DNA of 64,000 nt. Source: Leclercia adecarboxylata (GTDB taxonomy: Bacteria; Pseudomonadota; Gammaproteobacteria; Enterobacterales; Enterobacteriaceae). The DNA lies in NCBI GenBank assembly GCA_002360945.1, contig DERO01000005.1, positions 1-64,000 of the forward strand, given 5' to 3'. The first letter of the stretch is position 1; the number at the start of each line of letters is the position of its first letter. A program made the translations under genes and the position numbers. Shown here piece after piece: positions 53,884 to 62,262 of this stretch. The notes under the pieces are model-generated. The model was not told the origin of the DNA. It saw only the letters and a list, made by a program, of their open reading frames with translations, and ran no database searches.

Positions 53884-55706
53884 TGAACGCCTTATCGTTA
53901 ATTAACCAGGCGCTGGCGTGGTATGTCATCAGCGCGGTGCTGGCGTGGGTGTGTTGCGCCCACCGGCCGCTCAGCGGTGCCATCGCCGGGATCGGCGGGG
54001 CGGTTGCCAGCGCCATGGCGGTGGGGGCAGGGGCGATCGCGCTGCTCTCTTCGCAACCTCAGCACGCAGAGATGGCCTGGCTGCACCTCGGTATGCAGAT
54101 GAGCGGCATCCGCGCGATTTGGCTGATCGCCATCGGCCTGCCGGCGTGCCTGATCAGCCTGTTTACCATTGCCTGGCACCGTCACCCGCAGGCGAAAGCC
54201 AACGGCCTGCTGACCAACCTGCTGATGGCTGCCGCCGTGGCCGCCATCATGGTCGATAACCTCGGATGGCTGGTGGTGATGGCTGAAGTGATGGCCCTCT
54301 GCGCCGCGTTTCTCACCGGCTGCGCCCAGTCCGGCAAGCTGTGGTTTGTGCTGGGCCGTCTGGGGACGATCCTGCTGGCCATCGCCTGCTGGCAGGCGTG
54401 GAGCTACTACGGCACCCTGAACTTTGGCGCGATGAGTGCCCTGGCTACCGCCCAGGCACCGGGGGCCAGCATCTGGCTGCCGGGGCTGGCGGGCTTTGGC
54501 CTGCTGGCCGGGGTGATCCCACTGCACGGCTGGGCTCCGCAGGCCCATGCTAACGCCAGCGCCCCAGCGGCCGCGCTGTTCTCCACGGTAGTGATGAAGG
54601 TCGGTCTCTACGGCATGCTCACCGTTTCCCTCAGTGGAGCCTTACCGCCGCTGTGGCTCGGAGTGCTGCTACTGGTGATGGGGATGCTCACCGCCTTTAT
54701 CGGCGGGCTGTATGCCCTGATGGAGCACAACATCCAGCGTCTGCTGGCGTACCACACCCTGGAAAACATCGGCATTATTCTGCTCGGCCTTGGGGCAGGC
54801 GTCACCGGCATTGCGCTGCACAGCAACCTGCTGATTGCGCTGGGCTTTACCGGCGGCCTCTACCACCTGATCAACCACGGGCTGTTTAAAACCACGCTGT
54901 TCCTCGGCGCGGGCGCGGTGTGGTATCGCACCGGCCATCGCGACATCGAGAAGCTCGGCGGCATCGGCAAAAAAATGCCGCTGATCTCGCTGGCCATGCT
55001 GGTGGGGCTGATGGCGATGGCGGCCCTGCCGCCGCTGAACGGTTTTGCCGGAGAGTGGGTGATCTATCAGTCCTTCTTTAACCTCGGCACTCACGACGCC
55101 TTCGTTGCCCGTCTGCTGGGACCGCTGCTGGCAACCGGCCTGGCGATCACCGGCGCGCTGGCGGTGATGTGTATGGCGAAAGTCTATGGCGTCACCTTCC
55201 TCGGCGCACCGCGCACGAAGGAGGCGGAAAACGCCTGCTGCGCCCCGGGGATGATGACCTTCAGCACCGTGCTGGCGGCGCTGCTCTGCGTGGCAGGTGG
55301 CGTGGCGGCCCCGTGGTTCCTGCCGGTTATCAGCGGCCTGTTCCCGGTCAGCGGTGGTGAGATGTCTACCGTCTCGCAACCAATGATTACCCTGCTGCTG
55401 CTCGCCGGTCTGCTGCTGCCGTTTATCGTGATAGTGCTGTTCAAAGGTGACCGTCTGGCGAACCGCTCCCGCGGCTTTGCCTGGGTCTGCGGGTACGATC
55501 ACGAAGCCGCGATGGTCATCACCGCTCACGGCTTTGCGATGCCGGTGAAGGAGTCCTTTGCCCCGGTGCTGAAGCTGCGCAAGTGGCTTAACCCGGTGCG
55601 CCTGATCCCCGGCTGGCAGTGCGACGGCACCGCCGTCTTGTTCCACCGTATCGCCCTGATTGAGCTGGCGGTGCTGGTGGTTGTCGTTATCTCCCGAGGA
55701 GCCTGA
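53883..55706 (+). CDS. hycC: Formate hydrogenlyase membrane subunit HycC
   Basis: HycC is the NuoL/Mrp antiporter-like inner-membrane subunit of formate hydrogenlyase and may couple hydrogen evolution to ion movement. The 607-residue protein has some 14-16 hydrophobic segments and conserved charged membrane residues (HGWAPQAHANASAPAAALFS; NHGLFKTTLFLGAGAV). It starts at ATG 53883, overlapping the hycB stop (TGATG). Confidence 0.96.
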   Translation: MNALSLINQALAWYVISAVLAWVCCAHRPLSGAIAGIGGAVASAMAVGAGAIALLSSQPQHAEMAWLHLGMQMSGIRAIWLIAIGLPACLISLFTIAWHRHPQAKANGLLTNLLMAAAVAAIMVDNLGWLVVMAEVMALCAAFLTGCAQSGKLWFVLGRLGTILLAIACWQAWSYYGTLNFGAMSALATAQAPGASIWLPGLAGFGLLAGVIPLHGWAPQAHANASAPAAALFSTVVMKVGLYGMLTVSLSGALPPLWLGVLLLVMGMLTAFIGGLYALMEHNIQRLLAYHTLENIGIILLGLGAGVTGIALHSNLLIALGFTGGLYHLINHGLFKTTLFLGAGAVWYRTGHRDIEKLGGIGKKMPLISLAMLVGLMAMAALPPLNGFAGEWVIYQSFFNLGTHDAFVARLLGPLLATGLAITGALAVMCMAKVYGVTFLGAPRTKEAENACCAPGMMTFSTVLAALLCVAGGVAAPWFLPVISGLFPVSGGEMSTVSQPMITLLLLAGLLLPFIVIVLFKGDRLANRSRGFAWVCGYDHEAAMVITAHGFAMPVKESFAPVLKLRKWLNPVRLIPGWQCDGTAVLFHRIALIELAVLVVVVISRGA

Positions 55707-55708
55707 GC

Positions 55709-56632
55709 ATGACCCTCATCTTTGCTTTGATTCAGGCGCTGGTGCTGTTTGCCGTTGCGCCGCTGCTGGCGGGCATTACCCGCGTGGCGCGTGCCCGCCT
55801 GCATACCCGTCGCGGGCCGGATATCTTCCAGGAGTACCGGGATCTGATCAAACTCCTGGGCCGCCAGAGCGTGGCCCCGGCGGCCTCCGGCTGGGTCTTC
55901 CGCCTGATGCCCTTTGTGATGGTGGCGGTGATGTTTGCCATTGCCACGGCGCTGCCGGTGATCACCCTGGCTTCGCCGCTGCCTGCGCTGGGGGATCTGA
56001 TCACCCTGATCTACCTCTTCGCCATCGCCCGCTTCTTCTTCGCCATTGCCGGCCTCGATACCGGCAGCCCGTTCACCGGGATTGGCGCGAGCCGTGAAGC
56101 GATGCTCGGCGTGCTGGTGGAGCCGATCCTGCTCCTGGGTCTGTGGGTCGCCGCGCAGGTGGCGGGCAATACCCACATCAGCGCCGTGACCGCGACCATC
56201 TACCACTGGCCGGCGGCACACTCCGTGACGCTGATTCTGGCACTTTGCGCCTGCGCCTTCGCCACCTTTATTGAGATGGGCAAGCTGCCGTTTGACCTCG
56301 CCGAAGCCGAGCAGGAGCTGCAGGAAGGCCCGCTGTCGGAATACAGCGGCGCGGGCTTTGCGCTCCTCAAGTGGGGCATCAGCCTGAAACAGCTGGTGGT
56401 GCTGCAGATGTTCGTCGGGGTGTTTATCCCCTGGGGACAGATGACGCAGTTCTCCGCAGGCGGCCTGCTGCTGGCGATCGTCATTGCGGTGGTCAAGCTG
56501 ATCGCGGGCGTGCTGGTCATCGCCCTGTTTGAGAACAGCATGGCGCGTCTGCGCTTTAACGCCACCTCACGCATTACCTGGACCGGTTTCGGTCTGGCAT
56601 TTTTAGCTTTCGTCTCCTTGCTGGCGGCGTGA
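55709..56632 (+). CDS. hycD: Formate hydrogenlyase membrane subunit HycD
   Basis: HycD is the NuoH-like membrane subunit that connects the hydrogenase arm to HycC. The 307-residue protein has eight or so membrane segments and the quinone-site-like loop RRGPDIFQEYRDLIKLL plus ASREAMLGVLVEPI and EMGKLPFDLAEAEQEL. GAGGAG precedes the ATG. It starts two bases after hycC. Confidence 0.96.
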   Translation: MTLIFALIQALVLFAVAPLLAGITRVARARLHTRRGPDIFQEYRDLIKLLGRQSVAPAASGWVFRLMPFVMVAVMFAIATALPVITLASPLPALGDLITLIYLFAIARFFFAIAGLDTGSPFTGIGASREAMLGVLVEPILLLGLWVAAQVAGNTHISAVTATIYHWPAAHSVTLILALCACAFATFIEMGKLPFDLAEAEQELQEGPLSEYSGAGFALLKWGISLKQLVVLQMFVGVFIPWGQMTQFSAGGLLLAIVIAVVKLIAGVLVIALFENSMARLRFNATSRITWTGFGLAFLAFVSLLAA

Positions 56633-56647
56633 CTGTAGAGAATAACC

Positions 56648-58357
56648 ATGTCTGAAGAAAAAGTTGGTCAACACTATCTCGCCGCACTGCATCAGGCCTT
56701 CCCGGGCGTGGTGCTGGATGAAGCCTGGCAGACCAAAGATCAAATCACCGTGACGGTGAAAATTAACTACCTGCCGGAAGTGGTCGAGTTCCTGTACTAC
56801 AAGCAGGGCGGCTGGCTGTCGGTGCTGTTTGGCAACGATGAACGCCAGCTCTGCGGCAGCTACGCCGTCTACTACGTGCTGTCGATGGAGCAGGGCACCC
56901 GCTGCTGGCTCACCGTGCGCGTGGAAGTGGACGCCGACAAGCCGGAGTTCCCGTCCGTCACCCCGCGCGTGCCCGCGGCAGTATGGGGCGAGCGCGAAGT
57001 GCGCGACATGTATGGCCTGGTGCCGGTGGGCCTGCCGGACGAGCGCCGTCTGGTGCTGCCGGATGACTGGCCGGACGAACTCTATCCGCTGCGCAAAGAC
57101 AGCATGGACTACCGTCAGCGCCCGGCCCCGACCACCGATAAAGAAACTTACGCGTTCATCAACGAACTCGGGGATAAGAAGAACAACGTGGTGCCGATTG
57201 GCCCGCTGCACGTTACCTCTGATGAGCCGGGCCACTTCCGCCTGTTCGTCGACGGCGAGAACATCATCGACGCCGACTACCGTCTGTTCTATGTCCATCG
57301 CGGCATGGAGAAACTGGCCGAAACCCGCATGGGCTACAACGAAGTGACCTTCCTGTCGGATCGCGTCTGCGGCATCTGCGGCTTTGCCCACAGCACGGCT
57401 TACACCACCTCGGTGGAGAACGCGATGGGGATCGTGGTGCCGGAACGCGCCCAGATGATCCGCGCCATCCTGCTGGAGGTGGAACGCCTGCACTCGCACC
57501 TGCTGAACCTCGGCCTGGCCTGCCACTTCGTCGGCTTTGACTCCGGCTTTATGCAGTTCTTCCGCGTGCGTGAAACCTCCATGAAGATGGCGGAGATCCT
57601 CACCGGGGCGCGTAAAACCTACGGCCTGAACCTGATCGGCGGCATCCGTCGCGACCTGCTGAAAGAGGACATGATCGCCACCCGCCTGCTGGCCCAGCAG
57701 ATGCGCCGCGAGGTGCAGGATCTGGTGGATATTCTGCTGAGTACGCCGAATATCGACCAGCGCACCGTGGGCGTGGGCCGTCTCGACCCGCAAATCGCCC
57801 GCGACTTCAGCAACGTCGGCCCGATGGTGCGCGCCAGCGGCCACGCCCGCGACACCCGCGCCGATCACCCGTTTGTCGGCTACGGACTGCTGCCGATGGA
57901 GGTCCACACCGAGCAGGGCTGCGACGTGATTTCTCGCCTGAAAGTGCGCATCAACGAGGTCTACACCGCCCTGAACATGATCGACTTCGGCCTCGACAAC
58001 CTGCCGGGCGGCGAGCTGATGGTGGAAGGCTTTACCTATATCCCGAACCGCTTTGCGCTGGGCTTCAGCGAAGCGCCGCGCGGGGATGATATCCACTGGA
58101 GCATGACCGGCGACAACCAGAAGCTGTGGCGCTGGCGCTGCCGGGCGGCCACCTACGCCAACTGGCCGACCCTGCGCTACATGCTGCGCGGCAACACCGT
58201 CTCCGACGCGCCGCTGATTATCGGCAGCCTCGACCCTTGCTACTCCTGCACCGACCGCATGACGGTCGTCGACGTGCGCAAGAAGAAGAGCAAGGTGGTG
58301 CCGTACAAAGAGCTGGAACGCTACAGCATTGAACGCAAGAACTCGCCGCTGAAATAA
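56648..58357 (+). CDS. hycE: Hydrogenase 3 large subunit HycE (precursor)
   Basis: HycE carries the [NiFe] active site that makes H2. The 569-residue precursor has an N-terminal NuoC-like region (about 1-165) fused to the NuoD-like catalytic domain. Nickel ligands are in RVCGICGFAHS and DPCYSCTDRMT. The 32 or so residues after this motif (ending RKNSPLK) should be cut off by HycI once Ni is inserted. It is the key product served by the adjacent hyp and hycI genes. Confidence 0.97.
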   Translation: MSEEKVGQHYLAALHQAFPGVVLDEAWQTKDQITVTVKINYLPEVVEFLYYKQGGWLSVLFGNDERQLCGSYAVYYVLSMEQGTRCWLTVRVEVDADKPEFPSVTPRVPAAVWGEREVRDMYGLVPVGLPDERRLVLPDDWPDELYPLRKDSMDYRQRPAPTTDKETYAFINELGDKKNNVVPIGPLHVTSDEPGHFRLFVDGENIIDADYRLFYVHRGMEKLAETRMGYNEVTFLSDRVCGICGFAHSTAYTTSVENAMGIVVPERAQMIRAILLEVERLHSHLLNLGLACHFVGFDSGFMQFFRVRETSMKMAEILTGARKTYGLNLIGGIRRDLLKEDMIATRLLAQQMRREVQDLVDILLSTPNIDQRTVGVGRLDPQIARDFSNVGPMVRASGHARDTRADHPFVGYGLLPMEVHTEQGCDVISRLKVRINEVYTALNMIDFGLDNLPGGELMVEGFTYIPNRFALGFSEAPRGDDIHWSMTGDNQKLWRWRCRAATYANWPTLRYMLRGNTVSDAPLIIGSLDPCYSCTDRMTVVDVRKKKSKVVPYKELERYSIERKNSPLK

Positions 58358-58369
58358 CCCGGAGCACCC

Positions 58370-58915
58370 ATGTTTACTTTTATCAAAAAAGTCATCAAAA
58401 CCGGCACGGTGACGGAGTCTTATCCTCTCCAGCCGATTGCGGTCGACAAAAATATGCGCGGCAAGCCGGAGCACGACCCTAAGCAGTGTATCGGCTGCGC
58501 GGCGTGCGTGAACGCCTGCCCGTCGAATGCCCTGACGGTGGAGACCGATTTAAAGAACGGCGAGCTGTTCTGGCAGTTCAACCTGGGGCGCTGCATCTTC
58601 TGCGGACGCTGCGAAGAGGTCTGCCCGACCACCGCCATCAAGCTCTCTCAGGAGTATGAGCTGGCGGTGTGGAGCAAGGCCGATTTCCTCCAGCAGTCGC
58701 GCTTCGATATCTGCCACTGCCGGGTGTGCGAGCGCCCGTACGCCGTGCAGAAAGAGATCGACTACGTCATCGAACTGCTGCGCCACAACGGCGACAAACG
58801 CGCGGAGCGTCACCGGGAAAGTTTTGAGACCTGCCCGGACTGCAAGCGCCTGCAGGGGCTGACCCCCTCGGACAAAATCCATCTGACCCGCGAGATGAAG
58901 GAAGCGACACGATGA
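58370..58915 (+). CDS. hycF: Formate hydrogenlyase ferredoxin-like subunit HycF
   Basis: HycF relays electrons between HycB and HycG. The 181-residue protein has two [4Fe-4S] motifs, [16 protein letters not shown] and [16 protein letters not shown], and a C-terminal cysteine-rich part ([16 protein letters not shown]) that looks like a metal-binding ribbon. It overlaps hycG by four bases. Confidence 0.96.
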   Translation: MFTFIKKVIKTGTVTESYPLQPIAVDKNMRGKPEHDPKQCIGCAACVNACPSNALTVETDLKNGELFWQFNLGRCIFCGRCEEVCPTTAIKLSQEYELAVWSKADFLQQSRFDICHCRVCERPYAVQKEIDYVIELLRHNGDKRAERHRESFETCPDCKRLQGLTPSDKIHLTREMKEATR

Positions 58916-59676
58916 GCGAACTGTTAGGGCCACGTAACGAACTGGGGATCCCGGTGCCGGTGACGGTGGATGAGTCCATCGCCAGCATGAAGGCCTCGCT
59001 GCTGAAAAAAATCAAGCGCTCGGCCTACGTCTACCGCGTCGACTGCGGCGGCTGCAACGGCTGCGAGATTGAGATCTTCGCCACCCTGTCGCCGATCTTC
59101 GACACCGAGCGCTTCGGCATCAAGGTGGTGCCATCTCCGCGCCACGCCGACATTCTGTTATTTACCGGGGCAGTCACCCGCGCGATGCGCTCCCCGGCGC
59201 TGCGCGCGTGGGAATCGGCACCCGATCCAAAAATCTGCATCTCCTACGGGGCGTGCGGTAACTCCGGCGGCATCTTCCACGACCTGTACTGCGTCTGGGG
59301 CGGCACAGACAAAATCGTCCCGGTGGATGTGTACATCCCCGGCTGCCCGCCGTCGCCTGCCGCCACCCTGTACGGCTTTGCCATGGCGCTGGGGCTGCTG
59401 GAGCAGAAGATCCACGCCCGCGAGCCGGGGGCGCTGGACAATCAGCCTGCGGAACTGCTGCACCCGGAGATGGTTCAGCCCCTGCGGGTCCGCATCGACC
59501 GCGCCGCGCGCCGTCTGGCGGGCTACCGCTACGGTCGCCAGATCGCCGACGACTTTATGCGCCATCTGCTGGAAGGGGATAAAAGCGTAGTGGACTGGCT
59601 GGCCCGGGAGAACGACCCGCGTTTGAACGAGATCGTCGGCAACCTCATCGAGGTGGTCGGGCAGGAGCGTGTCTGA
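58912..59676 (+). CDS. hycG: Hydrogenase 3 small subunit HycG
   Basis: HycG is the NuoB-like small subunit whose [4Fe-4S] cluster sits next to the HycE active site. The 254-residue protein has [15 protein letters not shown], a central [11 protein letters not shown] and the [13 protein letters not shown] motif, giving the four cluster cysteines. It is coupled to hycF and hycH by overlaps. Confidence 0.97.
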   Translation: MSELLGPRNELGIPVPVTVDESIASMKASLLKKIKRSAYVYRVDCGGCNGCEIEIFATLSPIFDTERFGIKVVPSPRHADILLFTGAVTRAMRSPALRAWESAPDPKICISYGACGNSGGIFHDLYCVWGGTDKIVPVDVYIPGCPPSPAATLYGFAMALGLLEQKIHAREPGALDNQPAELLHPEMVQPLRVRIDRAARRLAGYRYGRQIADDFMRHLLEGDKSVVDWLARENDPRLNEIVGNLIEVVGQERV

Positions 59677-60086
59677 TGAGCGAAACCGTGGTCTTCAGCC
59701 AGCTCAGCCGCAAGTTCATTGACGAAAACGACAACACCCCCGACGACGCCCAGCAGGTGATCTACTACGGGCTGGCCATCGGCCACCATCTGGGGGTCAT
59801 CGACTGCCTGGAGGCGGCGCTGACCTGCCCGTGGGAAGAGTACCTGGCATGGATCGCCACTCTGGAAACGGGGAGCGAGGCGCGGCGCAAAATGGAGGGC
59901 GTGCCGCGCTACGGGGAGATTGTGATCGACGCGAATCATATTGTGATGCTGGCCAGCGCCTTTGACGCCGCCATAGCGCGGCAGACGGCGCAGCAGCAGA
60001 CGTGGAGCCGGGCGATGCTCGGCATGCTCCACGCCATTCACCAGGAAAACGCCATCTATCTGATGGTTCGGAGGCAACGTGACTGA
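59676..60086 (+). CDS. hycH: Formate hydrogenlyase maturation protein HycH
   Basis: HycH is needed for maturation of hydrogenase 3 but is not part of the final enzyme. The 136-residue cytoplasmic protein follows E. coli HycH (FSQLSRKFIDENDNTPDDAQQVIYYGLAIGHHLGVIDCLE). No catalytic site is evident. It overlaps hycG by one base and hycI by eight. Confidence 0.95.
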   Translation: MSETVVFSQLSRKFIDENDNTPDDAQQVIYYGLAIGHHLGVIDCLEAALTCPWEEYLAWIATLETGSEARRKMEGVPRYGEIVIDANHIVMLASAFDAAIARQTAQQQTWSRAMLGMLHAIHQENAIYLMVRRQRD

Positions 60087-60534
60087 TGTTTTACTCTGCG
60101 TCGGCAACAGCATGATGGGCGACGACGGTGCCGGTCCGCTGCTGGCCGAGATGTGCCGCGAGACACCGCGTGGCGACTGGGTGGTGTTCGACGGCGGCAG
60201 CGCCCCGGAAAACGACGTGGTCGCGATCCGCGAGCTGCGCCCGGCGCGCCTGCTGATTGTCGATGCGACGGATATGGGGCTCAACCCCGGCGAGATCCGC
60301 CGCATCGACCCGGACGACATCGCCGAGATGTTTATGATGACGACGCACAATATGCCGCTGAACTACCTGGTGGATCAGCTTAAGGGGGATGTGGGGGAGG
60401 TGGTTTTCCTCGGGGTGCAGCCGGATATTGTGGGGTTTTATTATCCGATGACGGAGGCGATTAAAGCTGCTGTTGAGAGGGTGTATGAAAGTCTGCTAGA
60501 CCGGGATGGGGTGCTGGTGTTTGGGGAGTTGTAG
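60079..60534 (+). CDS. hycI: HycE-processing endopeptidase HycI
   Basis: HycI removes the C-terminal extension of nickel-loaded HycE. The 151-residue protein has the HycI/HybD fold signatures GNSMMGDDGAGPLLAE (Asp16 region), DATDMGLNPGEI with a metal-binding Asp, and THNMPLNYLVDQL with the binding His. The last 15 residues (LLDRDGVLVFGEL) differ from the E. coli tail. It is the last gene of the operon. Confidence 0.96.
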   Translation: MTDVLLCVGNSMMGDDGAGPLLAEMCRETPRGDWVVFDGGSAPENDVVAIRELRPARLLIVDATDMGLNPGEIRRIDPDDIAEMFMMTTHNMPLNYLVDQLKGDVGEVVFLGVQPDIVGFYYPMTEAIKAAVERVYESLLDRDGVLVFGEL

Positions 60535-60564
60535 CGCGTAATCACGAAGGTACCTCTCTGGAAA

Positions 60565-60755
60565 TGCCCGGTGGCGGCTAGCGCCTTACCGGGCCTACGA
60601 AAAATGCGTCATTTGTTGATATCCTGGGTTTTGTAGGCCGTGCAAGGCGTCAGCCGCCGCCCGGCAGAAGCGAGCACAATATTTAAACCAGGTTGCTGAC
60701 TGCGTGTATCTCTCTGGAATTGCCCGGTGGCGGCTTACGTCTTACCGGACCTATG
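60565..60755. repeat. Three REP elements after hycI
   Basis: REP-type palindromes occupy 60565-60600, 60630-60666 and 60721-60755, with alternating orientation. They fill most of the 60535-60839 gap between hycI and the TolA-like gene. No gene is seen in the gap. Confidence 0.85.
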
Positions 60756-60839
60756 CCTGTATTTTTTATTAATTATGATTTTCGTGAAGTGGTAAACCGA
60801 ATTTAATTTTGACGGGTATATGAGAATGGGAGTTTAGAC

Positions 60840-61247
60840 GTGAGGTTGCGTGAAAGTGTAGGGAAGATCCTTATGTCTGCAGTTGTGTTCAGTCTAGCGG
60901 CAGGTTGTGCACCGTTACATCCTGCTGCATGTCATAAAACTACCGCAATGGGTAACTGCAGTTCTGGCCGCTGGGACGATCAGGATGAATGGGGTGCGCA
61001 GGCGCGGGGTATTAAGGCTGCAATAGAAGATAAAATTGCTGAGCCACATCGCTGGAAGGGCAAAAAATGCCGGCTGCATATGGAATTTGCACAGGATGGT
61101 ACGGCTTTGAAGATATCAACCAGCAAGGGCAACAAAGAGTATTGCGAGGCGGTGAAACTGGCGGCCCAAAAAGCGAAGTTCCCGGCGTTTAGTAATCCAG
61201 AGGTGTATCGGGATTTTCAAAAGGTTGGGTTTGATATGCAGGGTTAG
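60840..61247 (+). CDS. TolA domain III-like lipoprotein
   Basis: The 135-residue product has a probable lipoprotein signal with AAGC (Cys23) and then a domain resembling the C-terminal domain III of TolA: a helix AIEDKI, strands KKCRLHMEFAQDGTALKISTSKG, NKEYCEAVKLAAQKAKFP and a final FQKVGFDMQG. Cys77 and Cys102 match the TolA disulfide pair. It lacks the TolA membrane anchor and long helical domain II. Translation is set at GTG 60840 with GGGAG upstream; ATG 60873 would lose part of the signal. It could bind Tol-Pal or colicin/phage partners, but this is inference. Confidence 0.75.
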   Translation: MRLRESVGKILMSAVVFSLAAGCAPLHPAACHKTTAMGNCSSGRWDDQDEWGAQARGIKAAIEDKIAEPHRWKGKKCRLHMEFAQDGTALKISTSKGNKEYCEAVKLAAQKAKFPAFSNPEVYRDFQKVGFDMQG

Positions 61248-61452
61248 CCAGGGAATTATTGTATGGGCTGCTTTGTGCCAAGAGCGGACGTTGTTAATCT
61301 CAGACTGAGTAAGTTAATCGAACACAGGCCAATACGGAAAATTGTTTACCAACGCACGAAGCTCAGTTTAATCTCGTGTTTTGACAGTATTACTAATAAC
61401 AAATAGGGCTGCAGCCCCTTTCAAGGTTGAATGCCCAACATAAGGAAGGGTT
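61248..61452 (+). promoter_or_regulatory. Control region of the HamAB-like operon
   Basis: This 205-base AT-rich gap has a good -35 TTGACA at 61381-61386 with a poor -10 near 61404, then the palindrome GGGCTGCAGCCC (about 61406-61417) that could be an operator, and AAGGAAGGG before the ATG at 61453. No tRNA, att site or small gene was found. Confidence 0.5.
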
Positions 61453-62262
61453 ATGCTGCCTGATCATTTAAAAGGTTTAAATTTAAGGCCGTCAGGTTTG
61501 AAAACTGTTGAAGGCCGTACAATAAATATTTGGGAGTTTTCACCCCCAACCGATCCGGCTCTTCTTGACAGCTGGGCACTACATTTTCGCCGACAATACT
61601 GTTCAGACCATGAGCTTCCGGAACTCTTGTGCGGGACGGGGATGACGGCCGAACAGTATTTGAATGCATACATTTTTCCCGACAGAACTAAGTCACCCGG
61701 ACCTTCTATTCGTTCGGGTGACTTCGCTGAATTTCTCATTTCCGATTACTTGGAGTTCATGCTTAATCTCTGGGTCCCTCGGGAAAAATACGCTGAAAAG
61801 GCAAGCAACAACGAATCTGTCAAGGGTGTGGATATAATAGGCTTCCATCAACTGGATGCTGCAATTCCCACTGCGAGAGATGCCCTCTATGCCTTTGAAG
61901 TTAAAGCGTCACTTTCGGGAAGTAACTATGGCGGCCAGCTGCAGAATGCGGTCAACGATGGATCTAACGATCAGCACATAAGGCTGGCTGTCACTTTAAA
62001 CGCTACCAAACGCAGATTCCTTCGCGAAGGGGAAGCACTGGAAGTGAGCCGGATCTCACGTTTTCAGAATCCAGCAGATAACCCTTATACCTACTTGTCC
62101 GGTGCGGTTGCTGTTCTCTGCAATACCGCATTCAATGAAGAGGAACTTGCTAAAACTCTCGCCAACGATCACTCGAATGCTGCAGCCCTTTACCTGATGG
62201 TTGTACGCTCTGACCTTCAGATGCAACTGGTTCATGAGCTTTATGAGAGGGCTTGCAAATGA
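61453..62262 (+). CDS. HamA-like (DUF1837) nuclease, Hachiman-type
   Basis: The 269-residue protein resembles HamA, the effector nuclease of the Hachiman anti-phage system (DUF1837). A PD-(D/E)xK layout is visible: Glu93 in SGDFAEFLISDYLE, Asp127 in SVKGVDIIGF and the Glu149-x-Lys151 pair in AFEVKAS, followed by a Gln-rich helix (GGQLQNAVNDG). AGGAAGGG precedes the ATG, and the stop overlaps the helicase start (ATGA). In Hachiman the helicase senses damaged phage-altered DNA and releases HamA to degrade DNA. Assignment rests on motif pattern and gene pair; a related but separate nuclease-helicase system is the alternative. Confidence 0.72.
   Translation: MLPDHLKGLNLRPSGLKTVEGRTINIWEFSPPTDPALLDSWALHFRRQYCSDHELPELLCGTGMTAEQYLNAYIFPDRTKSPGPSIRSGDFAEFLISDYLEFMLNLWVPREKYAEKASNNESVKGVDIIGFHQLDAAIPTARDALYAFEVKASLSGSNYGGQLQNAVNDGSNDQHIRLAVTLNATKRRFLREGEALEVSRISRFQNPADNPYTYLSGAVAVLCNTAFNEEELAKTLANDHSNAAALYLMVVRSDLQMQLVHELYERACK

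Noticed and set aside
56603..58474. A 623-codon open frame antisense to hycE
   Set aside because: Its composition (His/Val/Ala-rich) is that of a complementary-strand shadow of a GC-rich gene; hycE is clearly the real gene.
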